The notes under the pieces were generated by a model. The model saw nothing but the letters and a program-made list of their open reading frames with translations, ran no database searches and was not told the DNA's origin. This document shows positions 1 through 7,489 of a stretch of DNA of 25,371 nucleotides, piece by piece (position 1 is the stretch's first letter; every line of letters begins with the position of its first letter). The stretch spans positions 1 through 25,371 of the forward strand of contig PKRH01000039.1 of the NCBI GenBank assembly GCA_017577565.1. Direction: 5' to 3'. This DNA is from Thermoanaerobacterales bacterium (GTDB lineage: Bacteria > Actinomycetota > Acidimicrobiia > Acidimicrobiales > JACDCH01). Both the position numbers and the translations under genes were made by a program.

Positions 1-65
1 TTTTTTTTTTATGGTAGGCGCCCCACCGGATCTAAACAAGGTGGGGTCGCGCGCAGCGTAGGGGT
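1..65. other. Degraded contig end
   Basis: The window opens with ten T residues and then sequence that is clearly less GC-rich than the rest, with scattered A/T runs and no clean reading frame. On the minus strand this stretch should carry the continuation of the SARP-like gene, but stops and frameshifts interrupt it. I read it as low-quality sequence at an assembly end and not as a natural gene end. Nothing else is recognisable here. Confidence 0.6.
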
Positions 66-599
66 TTAAAAAGGAGAGGGGTCGGCCCGGGTGCGGTCCC
101 GGGCCCCCCCCAGCCGGGCCCCCCCCAGGCGGGCGGAGAAGCCCCAGGGAAAGGCGGGGTGCGAGACCTCCAGCAGCGCGGGGCCCCGCCACAAGCCGAG
201 GCCCTCCTCCAGCAGCGACCGCGCCGTGGCGGGGTCGCCGGCGTGCAGCGCCTCCCGCCCGGCGTCGGCCAGCCGCTCGAACCGGTGGGCGTCGACGGCG
301 TCGGGCTCGACCGCGATGCGGTACCCCGGCGGGTCCCAGACGATCACCCGGCCGCCCTCGCCCTTGGCGCCCGCGGGGGCGAGCGCCCGGCGCAGGCGGG
401 AGACGTAGCTCTGCAGCGTGCCCGCCGCCGACGCCGGCGGCTCGTCGCCCCACAGGGCGTCGATGATCGACTCGGCGGGCACCACCCGGCCGCCGGCGAC
501 CAGCAGCATGGCCAGCACCGTCCGCGGCTGGCTGCCGCCGATGTCGACGGGCGACCCGTCGACCGCCACCTCGAGGTTGCCCAGCAACCTGAACTCCAC
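66..599 (-). CDS. SARP/BTAD-type transcriptional regulator, N-terminal part, truncated by the contig end
   Basis: The product begins MEFRLLGNLEV (GTG start at 599) and carries an OmpR-type winged-helix DNA-binding domain at about residues 1-95: ALWGDEPPASAAGTLQSYVS followed by a wing ending in GYR. It then enters the bacterial transcriptional activator (BTAD) helical repeats (VDAHRFERLADAGREAL and onward). The GTG is preceded by AAGGGAG at a 6-nt distance, so I prefer it to the upstream start at 665. Such regulators are usually 250 to over 1000 residues long, with TPR or ATPase domains behind the BTAD. Here only about 177 residues remain. The last ~25 codons look corrupted: family members commonly have Glu pairs where this has Gly pairs, and the stop at 66-68 lies in doubtful sequence. 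The gene is divergent from the phosphoketolase. The target is unknown. Confidence 0.75.
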   Translation of the reverse strand: MEFRLLGNLEVAVDGSPVDIGGSQPRTVLAMLLVAGGRVVPAESIIDALWGDEPPASAAGTLQSYVSRLRRALAPAGAKGEGGRVIVWDPPGYRIAVEPDAVDAHRFERLADAGREALHAGDPATARSLLEEGLGLWRGPALLEVSHPAFPWGFSARLGGARLGGARDRTRADPSPF

Positions 600-783
600 G
601 CGTCGCTCCCTTCGGGCGCCCGCCACGGCGCGTGGCACGGGATTCTCCCATGCCGCACCGGCCACCGCCCGTGGAGGCTAGGAGCGCGCCACCACCCGGT
701 ACCACCACCGGCGGCGCCGGAGGGGGCCCGGTCCCGCCGCCGGCGCCCCGGGGCCCGCCCCACACGGGCCGTGCCCGGCGTGC

Positions 784-795
784 CACGATCGAGGC
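784..795 (+). promoter_or_regulatory. Possible leaderless -10 box of the phosphoketolase gene
   Basis: CACGAT lies at 784-789, exactly 6 nt before the ATG at 796, the same spacing as the clearer TANNNT-N6-start arrangements elsewhere in the window. The first base departs from TANNNT and no -35 box is evident. GAGG at 791-794 is too close to the ATG to be a good ribosome binding site. Confidence 0.35.
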
Positions 796-3186
796 ATGGC
801 CACCACCGCGCCCCGTGCGGCCGTCCCCGCCTCCGACGCCGACCTCGAGCTGGTGGACGCCTGGTGGCGGGCCGCCAACTACCTGTCGGTGGGGCAGATC
901 TACCTGCTCGACAACCCGCTGCTGCGGGAGCCGCTCACCCTCGAGCACGTCAAGCCCCGCCTGCTCGGCCACTGGGGCACGGCGCCCGGGCTCAACCTCG
1001 TCTACGCGCACCTCAACCGGGTCATCCGGGCCCGGGACGCCAACGTGATCTACGTCTGCGGGCCCGGGCACGGCGGCCCCGCGATGGTGGCCAACACCTA
1101 CCTCGAGGGCACCTACACCGAGGTCTACCCGCACGTCACCCGCGACGAGGCGGGGATGCGGACGCTGTTCCGCCAGTTCTCGTTCCCCGGCGGCGTCCCC
1201 AGCCACGCCGCGCCCGAGACGCCCGGGTCGATCAACGAGGGCGGCGAGCTCGGCTACTCGCTGGCCCACGCCTACGGCGCCGCGTTCGACAACCCCGACC
1301 TCGTCGTGGCGTGCGTGATCGGCGACGGCGAGGCCGAGACCGGCCCGCTGGCCGCCAGCTGGCACTCGAACAAGTTCCTCGACCCGGTGCGCGACGGCGC
1401 GGTGCTGCCGATCCTGCACCTGAACGGCTACAAGATCGCCAACCCCACCGTGCTGGCCCGCATCCCCGACGACGAGCTCGTCAAGCTGCTCGAGGGGTAC
1501 GGGCACCGGGTGCTCGTCGTCGAGGGCGACGAGCCGGCCGCCGTCCACCGGGCCCTGGCCGACACGCTCGACACCGCCTTCGACGAGATCGCCGCCATCC
1601 AGGCGGCGTTCCGGGACGGCGACGGGGCCCGCCCCGCCCGGCCCCGCTGGCCGATGATCGTCCTGCACACGCCCAAGGGCTGGACCGGACCGCGGGAGGT
1701 CGACGGCCTGCGGGTGGAGGGCACCTGGCGATCGCACCAGGTGCCGCTCGCCAACCTGGCCGAGGTGCCCGAGCACCTCGAGCTGCTCGAGCGGTGGATG
1801 CGCAGCTACCGCCCCGAGGAGCTGTTCGACGCCAACGGGACGCTGCAGCCCTGGATCGAGGCGCTGGCCCCCGAGGGCGACCGGCGCATGGGGGCCAACC
1901 CCCACGCCAACGGCGGCCGGCTGCGGCGGCCGCTCGACCTGCCCGACTTCCGGGACTACGCGGTCGACGTCGCGCACCCGGGCCGCACGGTCGCGGAGCC
2001 GACACGGGTGCTGGGCCGGTGGCTGCGGGACGTCGTGGCCGCCAACCCCCGCACCTTCCGGATCATGGGCCCCGACGAGACGGCGTCGAACCGCCTCTCG
2101 GCCGTGTTCGAGGCCACCGACCGCACCTGGGTCGGCCTCACCGAGGCGGGTGACGAGGGCCTCGGCCCCGACGGCCGGGTGATGGAGGTCCTGTCCGAGC
2201 ACCTGTGCCAGGGCTGGCTCGAGGGCTACACGCTCACCGGCCGCCACGGGCTGTTCAACTGCTACGAGGCCTTCACCCACATCGTCGACTCGATGTTCAA
2301 CCAGCACGCCAAGTGGCTGGCCGTGGCCCGGCAGCTGCCGTGGCGGGCGCCCGTACCGTCGTTCAACTACCTGCTGTCGAGCCACGTGTGGCGGCAGGAC
2401 CACAACGGCTTCTCGCACCAGGACCCCGGGTTCCTCGACATCGTGGCCAACAAGGACCCGGCGGTGATCCGCATCTACCTGCCACCGGACGCCAACACGC
2501 TGCTGTCGATCATGAACCACTGCCTGCGCTCGCAGGACTACGTGAACGTCGTGGTGGCCGGCAAGAACGAGATGCCCACGTGGCTCGACATGGACGCCGC
2601 CAACGCCCACTGCCGCGCCGGGCTCGGCCCCTGGGACTGGGCGTCGTCGCCGGCCGTCGCCGCCGGCGACGAGCCCGACGTCGTGCTCGCCTGCTGCGGC
2701 GACGTCCCGACGCTCGAGACCCTGGCGGCCACCGACCTGCTGCGCCGCCACCTGCCGTCGCTCAAGGTGCGGGTCGTCAACGTCGTCGACGTCATGCGCC
2801 TGCAGCCGCCGTCCGAGCACCCCCACGGGCTGAGCGACACCGACTTCGACGCCCTCTTCACCCGCGACAAGCCGATCGTGTTCGCCTGGCACGGCTACCC
2901 GTCGCTGATCCACCAGCTGACGTACCGGCGCACCAACCACGACAACCTGCACGTGCGGGGCTACAAGGAGAAGGGCACGACCACGACGCCGTTCGACATG
3001 GTCATGCTCAACGACCTCGACCGCTTCCACCTCGTCATCGACGTGATCGACCGGGTGCCGTCGCTCGGCACCGAGGCGGTCGAGCTGCGGGCCGAGATGG
3101 TGGCCCGGCGCATCGAGGCCCGGGAGCACACCCGGCTGCGGGGCGAGGACGCCCCGTTCGTGCGCGACTGGACCTGGCCCTACTGA
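796..3186 (+). CDS. xfp: Xylulose-5-phosphate/fructose-6-phosphate phosphoketolase
   Basis: A thiamine-diphosphate-dependent enzyme that cleaves xylulose 5-phosphate (and often fructose 6-phosphate) with phosphate into acetyl phosphate plus glyceraldehyde 3-phosphate (or erythrose 4-phosphate). The 796 residues match the family's usual ~790-830. Visible signatures are GHWGTAPGLN (~58), GPGHGGPAMVANTYLEG (~89), the cofactor/Mg motif GDGEAETGPLAASWHSNKF (~177), SSHVWRQDHNGFSHQDPG (~530) in the pyrimidine-binding part, and a C-terminal transketolase-like domain with GYKEKGTTTTPFDM. It is cytosolic. The gene stands without ackA, pta or pentose genes in this window. The next gene starts 40 bp downstream on the same strand and may be cotranscribed. 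The upstream sequence has no good ribosome binding site, so leaderless translation is possible. Confidence 0.97.
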   Translation: MATTAPRAAVPASDADLELVDAWWRAANYLSVGQIYLLDNPLLREPLTLEHVKPRLLGHWGTAPGLNLVYAHLNRVIRARDANVIYVCGPGHGGPAMVANTYLEGTYTEVYPHVTRDEAGMRTLFRQFSFPGGVPSHAAPETPGSINEGGELGYSLAHAYGAAFDNPDLVVACVIGDGEAETGPLAASWHSNKFLDPVRDGAVLPILHLNGYKIANPTVLARIPDDELVKLLEGYGHRVLVVEGDEPAAVHRALADTLDTAFDEIAAIQAAFRDGDGARPARPRWPMIVLHTPKGWTGPREVDGLRVEGTWRSHQVPLANLAEVPEHLELLERWMRSYRPEELFDANGTLQPWIEALAPEGDRRMGANPHANGGRLRRPLDLPDFRDYAVDVAHPGRTVAEPTRVLGRWLRDVVAANPRTFRIMGPDETASNRLSAVFEATDRTWVGLTEAGDEGLGPDGRVMEVLSEHLCQGWLEGYTLTGRHGLFNCYEAFTHIVDSMFNQHAKWLAVARQLPWRAPVPSFNYLLSSHVWRQDHNGFSHQDPGFLDIVANKDPAVIRIYLPPDANTLLSIMNHCLRSQDYVNVVVAGKNEMPTWLDMDAANAHCRAGLGPWDWASSPAVAAGDEPDVVLACCGDVPTLETLAATDLLRRHLPSLKVRVVNVVDVMRLQPPSEHPHGLSDTDFDALFTRDKPIVFAWHGYPSLIHQLTYRRTNHDNLHVRGYKEKGTTTTPFDMVMLNDLDRFHLVIDVIDRVPSLGTEAVELRAEMVARRIEAREHTRLRGEDAPFVRDWTWPY

Positions 3187-3226
3187 CCCGGGGCGACCTG
3201 CCGGGGACGATCGAGGGGAGGCGGCG

Positions 3227-5098
3227 GTGACCACCGAGGAGCGCGTGCCCGACGTCCGGCCGCGGCGGCACCGGCGGAGCAGCGCGACCGGGCCACCGGC
3301 CCGGCCCCGCGACCTCAGCCCCCGCGAGCTCGGCTTCGAGCGCCAGCCGGCGACCCGCTGGTTCAGCCCCCGGGTCCTGGCGGTCACCGGGCTCCACGCG
3401 GGCGTGACCAACGTCTTCGGGTCGTTCCTCGACAAGCGCGAGCTGCAGGCGTCGCGCCCGGTCGAGGTCGACCGCCGCTACGCGGCCTGGGACGAGGTGT
3501 GGATCGACTACGTCGCCGACACGGGCGACGGGTTCGCCGCCACCGCCACGGTCGCCACCACCGTCGCCCGCCCCCGCCTCGTCGTGGCGGGCCCCGACGG
3601 CACCCGGCACGAGCTGCCCCGGGGCGACATCCTCGTGCTGGGCGGCGACGAGGTCTACCCGATCGCCAGCACCTCGGGCTACGAGAACCGCCTCGAGGGG
3701 CCGTGGCGGGCGGCGCTGCCGTGGACCGACCCCGGGCCCCGGCCGCCCGAGCACCCCACGGTCTACGCCGTGCCGGGCAACCACGACTGGTACGACGGCC
3801 TGACCGGGTTCCTGCGCCAGTTCGGCCAGAACCGCTGGCTGGGGGGCTGGCGCAGCCACCAGACCCGCAGCTACTTCGCCGTGCAGCTGCCGCACCGCTG
3901 GTGGCTGTGGGGCGTCGACATCCAGTCGGACGCCCTCATCGACGAGCCGCAGCTCGACTTCTTCACCTACGTCGCCGACGAGCTCGCGCAGCCCGGCGAC
4001 CGGCTCGTCCTGGCCACCGCGGTGCCGAGCTGGACCCACCTGGAGACCGAGCCCGACGCCTACCGCAACCTCGCCTACCTGGAGCGGGCGCTGCTGCGCC
4101 CCCGGGGCATCGAGCTGAAGCTCACGCTGGCCGGCGACCAGCACCACTACGCCCGCTACACCCACGAGGGCGACGACGACGAGGTCGGCCCGACGCACAA
4201 GATCACCTCGGGGGGCGGCGGCGCGTTCCTGCACCCGACCCACCAGCTGCCGTCGCGGGCGGCGATCACGGTCGACCCCGACGACCCCGGGGACACGACC
4301 GAGTACCGGCTCGCCACCCGCTACCCGGGCCCGTGGCGGTCGCGCCTGCTGTCGCTGGCGGCGCTGCTGCTGCCGCTGCGCAACCCGAGCTTCCTCGTCG
4401 TGCCGGGCGCCGTGAGCCTCATGGGCCTGTGGGCCATCCAGTTCGGGCTCCGCAGCCTCGATCGCGGCCCCGCCGGCTTCGCCGCGGCCGCCGCCCGCTG
4501 GGGCTGGACCGACGTGGCCGGCGGCATCTTCCGCAACCCCGTGTCCGCGGGCGCCCTGATCGTCCTGTGGTTCGCGCTGGCCGGCTTCGCCGAAGCGCCC
4601 CCGTGGGTCCGGCGCCCCACCCTGCGGGGTGCCGCCCGGCTGCTGATGGGCGGCGCCCACCTGGCCCTGCACGTCGTCGCGGTGGCCACCGTCACCCTGG
4701 GCGCGATCACGCTGGCGGCCGAGGCGGCCGACCCGTTCGCGGGGACGGCGGGGTCCTGGGTGTTCGGGACGGTCGCGAGCCTGTTCAGCTTCGCGGTCGG
4801 GGGCGTCGCCGGGTCGCTCGTCCTCGGCCTCTACCTCGCGGCCGCCATCGGGCTGCCGGGCCTGCGCGCCCACGCCAACGAGGCGTTCGCCGCCGCCCGG
4901 ATCACCGGGTGGAAGAACTTCGTGCGCCTCCACGTGGCGCCCGACGGCTCGCTGACCGTGCGCGCCATCGGCATCGACCGGTCGGTCCCCCGCCGGCGGT
5001 GGCAGGCGGTGCCCGACGGCGCGCCCACCGACCCCCACATCTCCCCCCGCGGCCGGCCGCCGCGGCCGCGCCTCGTCGACGAGGTGACGATCAGGTGA
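3227..5098 (+). CDS. Metallophosphoesterase fused to a C-terminal membrane domain
   Basis: The N-terminal ~370 residues form a calcineurin-like phosphoesterase: ADTGD (98-101) as block 1, GGDEVYP (139-145), GNHDWYDG (184-191), a His in PSWTH (271), LAGDQHHYARY (301-311) and the terminal ITSGGGGAFLHPTH (326-339). Block 1 lacks the usual D-x-H histidine and block 2 has Tyr where Asp/Asn is common. About four hydrophobic segments follow (387-407, 438-456, 470-498, 511-541) and then a short hydrophilic tail (WKNFVRLHVAPDGSL). There is no signal peptide, so the catalytic part probably faces the cytoplasm; this is inference. GTG at 3227 is chosen because GAGGGGAGG lies just upstream. It follows xfp by 40 bp and its 3' end overlaps the convergent TetR gene by 8 bp. 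The substrate cannot be deduced. Confidence 0.85.
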   Translation: MTTEERVPDVRPRRHRRSSATGPPARPRDLSPRELGFERQPATRWFSPRVLAVTGLHAGVTNVFGSFLDKRELQASRPVEVDRRYAAWDEVWIDYVADTGDGFAATATVATTVARPRLVVAGPDGTRHELPRGDILVLGGDEVYPIASTSGYENRLEGPWRAALPWTDPGPRPPEHPTVYAVPGNHDWYDGLTGFLRQFGQNRWLGGWRSHQTRSYFAVQLPHRWWLWGVDIQSDALIDEPQLDFFTYVADELAQPGDRLVLATAVPSWTHLETEPDAYRNLAYLERALLRPRGIELKLTLAGDQHHYARYTHEGDDDEVGPTHKITSGGGGAFLHPTHQLPSRAAITVDPDDPGDTTEYRLATRYPGPWRSRLLSLAALLLPLRNPSFLVVPGAVSLMGLWAIQFGLRSLDRGPAGFAAAAARWGWTDVAGGIFRNPVSAGALIVLWFALAGFAEAPPWVRRPTLRGAARLLMGGAHLALHVVAVATVTLGAITLAAEAADPFAGTAGSWVFGTVASLFSFAVGGVAGSLVLGLYLAAAIGLPGLRAHANEAFAAARITGWKNFVRLHVAPDGSLTVRAIGIDRSVPRRRWQAVPDGAPTDPHISPRGRPPRPRLVDEVTIR

Positions 5099-5834
5099 CC
5101 GCCCGACGGCCGCGGCCGCCGTGCCGCGGCCCGGCGGCGCCGGCCCGACGGTCCGGCTCGACCTGCTCGAGCCCGACGGTGCGGGCCCAGATGCGGCTGA
5201 CCGTGCGGGCCATGGCGTCGACGTCGACGGGGTCGCCGCCGGCCTGCGGCAGCAGGTGGTCGTACGCGACCCGGATGGTCATGGTCTGCAGGGCGACCGC
5301 GGTGGTCCAGGGGTCGATGCCGTCGCAGATCCCCTGCTCCTGCAGCCGGCGGATCCAGCGGTCGGCCCGCTTGATCGCGGCGACGATCGTCGAGCGCCGG
5401 GCGCCCGCCACCGCGGGGTCGGCCGGCGCCACCTGCTCGATGGAGCGGGCCATCACGGCGTTGTCCACGACGACCTGGAAGTAGGCCCGGCTGGCGTGCT
5501 CGATGTCCCGGATCGGGTCGCCCTCGGTGTTGTCGGGGTCGCGCCGCGGCGCCTGCAGCATGGCCTCGAGCACCTCGGCCGCCACCTCGCGGAAGATCTC
5601 CTCCTTGGCGTCGAAGTAGGTGTAGAAGGTGCCGTTGGCCACGCCGGCCCGGGCGGTGATGTCGACGATGCGCACGTCCGCGTACGGCGTCTCGGCGAAC
5701 ACCTGGCGTGCCGCCTCGACCAGCGCGGCCCGGGTGCGGCGCCCGCGCGCGGTGAGCAGGCGACCCCCGGCGGCGGCGCCGGCGCGCAGCTCGCCGTCCG
5801 CGCCGCGGGGCACGGGATCGACCTCGATGTCCAC
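5091..5834 (-). CDS. TetR/AcrR family transcriptional regulator
   Basis: A 247-residue regulator. The N-terminal helix-turn-helix is clear: ARGRRTRAALVEAARQVFAE, then VRIVDITARAGVANGTFYTY and FDAKEEIF. The remainder is the variable helical ligand-binding and dimerisation domain, ending in a basic tail. GTG at 5834 is preferred over the in-frame GTG at 5891: TACCCT lies 6 nt before it (leaderless pattern), neither start has a ribosome binding site, and the residues between them are non-conserved Trp/Pro-rich sequence. The gene overlaps the 3' end of the metallophosphoesterase by 8 bp in convergent orientation. Its target is unknown; the divergent M23 peptidase gene is one candidate. Confidence 0.85.
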   Translation of the reverse strand: MDIEVDPVPRGADGELRAGAAAGGRLLTARGRRTRAALVEAARQVFAETPYADVRIVDITARAGVANGTFYTYFDAKEEIFREVAAEVLEAMLQAPRRDPDNTEGDPIRDIEHASRAYFQVVVDNAVMARSIEQVAPADPAVAGARRSTIVAAIKRADRWIRRLQEQGICDGIDPWTTAVALQTMTIRVAYDHLLPQAGGDPVDVDAMARTVSRIWARTVGLEQVEPDRRAGAAGPRHGGRGRRAVT

Positions 5835-5840
5835 GTCAGG

Positions 5841-5846
5841 AGGGTA
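5841..5846 (-). promoter_or_regulatory. -10 box of leaderless tetR
   Basis: TACCCT on the minus strand ends 6 nt before the GTG at 5834. That places the transcription start at or next to the first base of the start codon. The -35 region is C-rich and gives no good match. Confidence 0.5.
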
Positions 5847-5900
5847 GTGGGCGGGGGCGGGGCGGGAAGGGACTCCCCACCCCCACGCCACGACCGGTGG

Positions 5901-6008
5901 TCAGGGGGTCCTCCGTCCCGCCGAGCGGCCGGGCGCTGATGCCTGGGCGCGCCCGGCCGGCGCACCCCTCGCAGCGAACGCGGCGATCGGTTCGGCTCTC
6001 GGCGACAT
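5901..6008 (-). CDS. Possible 35-residue leader peptide or small protein
   Basis: A short ORF (MSPRAEPIAAFAARG...) starts at ATG 6008 with GGGGGAG a few bases upstream. It lies about 30 nt downstream of the strong minus-strand promoter at 6039-6067 and ends 66 bp before the TetR start. The composition is Ala/Arg/Pro/Gly-rich, as expected of random GC-rich sequence, and I recognise no family. The support is the good ribosome binding site and the promoter in front of it. It could be a leader peptide of the tetR transcript or simply untranslated leader. Confidence 0.25.
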   Translation of the reverse strand: MSPRAEPIAAFAARGAPAGRAQASAPGRSAGRRTP

Positions 6009-6038
6009 GGCTCCCCCTTCACCTCCCCAGCACCCGCC

Positions 6039-6067
6039 ACGGTACCCGAACATGAACATGGCGTCAA
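6039..6067 (-). promoter_or_regulatory. Strong sigma-70-type promoter upstream of the small ORF and tetR
   Basis: On the minus strand TTGACG (6062-6067) and TACCGT (6039-6044) are separated by exactly 17 nt, in a locally AT-rich island. The spacer contains the direct repeat ATGTTC-ATGTTC, and the arms CGAAC/GTTCG (6047-6051 and 6068-6072) flank the -35 box, which could serve as an operator. It would transcribe the small ORF and tetR. Confidence 0.6.
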
Positions 6068-6122
6068 GTTCGTGTCGAAGCACCCTGACGGGCCGCCGAG
6101 GGCTACCGCGCGAAGCGTGACG

Positions 6123-6151
6123 GTGACCGCGCGAGCGCACTTTGTTACGGT
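6123..6151 (+). promoter_or_regulatory. Promoter of the M23 peptidase gene
   Basis: GTGACC (6123-6128) and TACGGT (6146-6151) are separated by 17 nt, with TGT directly before the -10 box giving an extended -10. The predicted start near 6158 leaves a leader of about 57 nt. GTGAC is repeated at a 6-bp period (6117-6127), which could be a response-regulator half-site pair, but this is weak. Confidence 0.5.
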
Positions 6152-6166
6152 TTCGCCGCACCGTCG

Positions 6167-6210
6167 TCCCTGCGCCGCAGGGATCGCACGCACGTACCCT
6201 CCGAGGGAGG
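6167..6210 (+). promoter_or_regulatory. Leader hairpins, the second masking the ribosome binding site
   Basis: Two inverted repeats lie in the predicted leader of the M23 gene. TCCCTGC-GCC-GCAGGGA (6167-6183) is a perfect 7-bp stem. CCTCC-GAG-GGAGG (6198-6210) is a perfect 5-bp stem whose 3' arm is the Shine-Dalgarno sequence itself. This suggests translational control of peptidase synthesis, but only the base pairing is seen. Confidence 0.4.
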
Positions 6211-6214
6211 CTTG

Positions 6215-7432
6215 GTGGGCGTCCACAGCAAGGTCGTCCGGAGCTGGGTTGCCGGTCTCCTCGTCGCCGCGCTGGCCGCGACGCCGAGCGCGTCGGCGAC
6301 CCCGAGCGGCCCCGGGCAGACGGGCCCCGACGAGGACGAGGAGCGGGGGCCTGCGACCGAGTGGAGCGTCGACGACGTCGACGTGCTCGTCTCCACCGAC
6401 GCCGAGGCCGTCGACGCCGCGCTCGACGAGCTGAACACCGAGGTCAGCGAGCAGCTCGCCGCCTACCGCGAGGCCGAGCAGGCGGTCGCCGAGGCCACCG
6501 CGGCGCTCGCCGACGCCGACGCCGCGCTGAGCGAGACCGAGCTGCGCATCGAGGAGACCGAGGTCGCGAGCGACGAGGTCGTCGTCCAGGCCTTCATCAA
6601 CCCGCCCACCGAGTCCGCGCTCGAGGTGCTCGCGGCCGACTCGACCGTGGACGCCACCGTCAAGCGGGCGATCCTCGACATGGAGACCGACCGCCACGCG
6701 GCCTCCCTCGCCGAGCTGCAGGAGGCGCTCGCCGACTACGAGGTGCTGAAGGCCGAGCAGGAGGAGGCCCGCAACGCGGCCGCCACCGCCCGGAGCGAGG
6801 CCGAGGCCCGCCTGGCCGAGCTCGAGGCGTCGCTCAGCGCCCAGGCCCAGTTCGTGGCCGCCGTCGAGGCCGCGCTGCAGGACCAGTCCCTCCAGCTCGA
6901 CACCTCGGACCCCGCCGTCGCCGCCCGGCAGGCCGAGATCGCCGCCGCGCTCCAGGAGGCCAAGGAGGCCCGCGAGCTCGAAGAGGCCCTGCGGGCGGCC
7001 GAGGAGGCCCGCCGGCGCAAGATCGAGGCCGGCATCATGTTCTGCCCGGTCGCCGGCCCGGTGTCCTTCACCGACACCTGGGGCGCGGCCCGCTCCGGCG
7101 GCCGCTCGCACAAGGGCGTCGACATGATGGCCGACTACGGCACGCCGACGGTCGCCCCGGTCAGCGGCCGGGTCGAGCACCGCTCGACCAGCCTCGGCGG
7201 CCTGTCCTGGTACGTCTACGGCGACAACGGCAACATGTACTACGGCACGCACCTGTCGGCGTACGAGAACGTCGGCGCCGGCTGGGTCGAGGCCGGCACC
7301 GTCATCGGCTACGTGGGCGACAGCGGCAACGCCGCCGGCATCCCCCACCTGCACTTCGAGATCCACCCGGGCGGCGGCGCGGCCATCAACCCCTACCCGG
7401 CCACCTACGAGGCCTGCTTCGGCGGCGGCTGA
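6215..7432 (+). CDS. Secreted coiled-coil M23 (LytM/lysostaphin-type) metallopeptidase
   Basis: A zinc endopeptidase expected to cut peptidoglycan cross-bridges outside the membrane, or to regulate hydrolases in the manner of EnvC/NlpD. A signal peptide is visible (VVRSWVAGLLVAALAATPSASA, cleavage after about residue 28). A long Ala/Glu-rich coiled coil spans roughly 60-265. The M23 domain occupies about 275-405 with the zinc and catalytic residues intact: HKGVD (H299, D303), the GTHLS histidine, and HLHFE (H378, H380). A Cys pair (FCP near 277 and the C-terminal EACF) may form a disulfide. GTG at 6215 is preferred to the TTG three bases upstream because GGAGG at 6206-6210 is 4 nt away from it. 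The coiled-coil plus LytM layout resembles divisome-associated hydrolase activators. Confidence 0.9.
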   Translation: MGVHSKVVRSWVAGLLVAALAATPSASATPSGPGQTGPDEDEERGPATEWSVDDVDVLVSTDAEAVDAALDELNTEVSEQLAAYREAEQAVAEATAALADADAALSETELRIEETEVASDEVVVQAFINPPTESALEVLAADSTVDATVKRAILDMETDRHAASLAELQEALADYEVLKAEQEEARNAAATARSEAEARLAELEASLSAQAQFVAAVEAALQDQSLQLDTSDPAVAARQAEIAAALQEAKEARELEEALRAAEEARRRKIEAGIMFCPVAGPVSFTDTWGAARSGGRSHKGVDMMADYGTPTVAPVSGRVEHRSTSLGGLSWYVYGDNGNMYYGTHLSAYENVGAGWVEAGTVIGYVGDSGNAAGIPHLHFEIHPGGGAAINPYPATYEACFGGG

Positions 7433-7440
7433 CCGCCGAG

Positions 7441-7457
7441 CCGCCGGCGCACGGCGG
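7441..7457 (+). terminator. GC hairpin after the M23 gene
   Basis: CCGCCG-GCGCA-CGGCGG forms a 6-bp stem with a 5-nt loop 9 bp after the stop codon. There is no U tract, so termination is plausible but not certain. Confidence 0.35.
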
Positions 7458-7476
7458 TGCGAGGCCGTCGCGCGCC

Positions 7477-7482
7477 TACCCT
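7477..7482 (+). promoter_or_regulatory. -10 box of leaderless PPOX-like gene
   Basis: TACCCT ends 7 nt before the ATG at 7490, matching the leaderless arrangement seen at other genes here. The AGGG between them is too close to the ATG to be a ribosome binding site. Confidence 0.45.
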
Positions 7483-7489
7483 GCAGGGC

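Noticed and set aside
3035..5038. A 667-codon open frame on the minus strand opposite the metallophosphoesterase
   Set aside because: Antisense to a gene with clear catalytic motifs; its own translation is low-complexity Gly/Arg/Ala/Pro sequence.
5091..5891. Longer TetR start at GTG 5891
   Set aside because: The added 19 residues are Trp/Pro-rich and unlike TetR N-termini, there is no ribosome binding site, and GTG 5834 has a leaderless -10 box.
6117..6127. GTGAC direct repeat as an MtrA-type response-regulator box
   Set aside because: The 6-bp period does not match the spacing I would expect for such a site, and GTGAC is common in GC-rich DNA.
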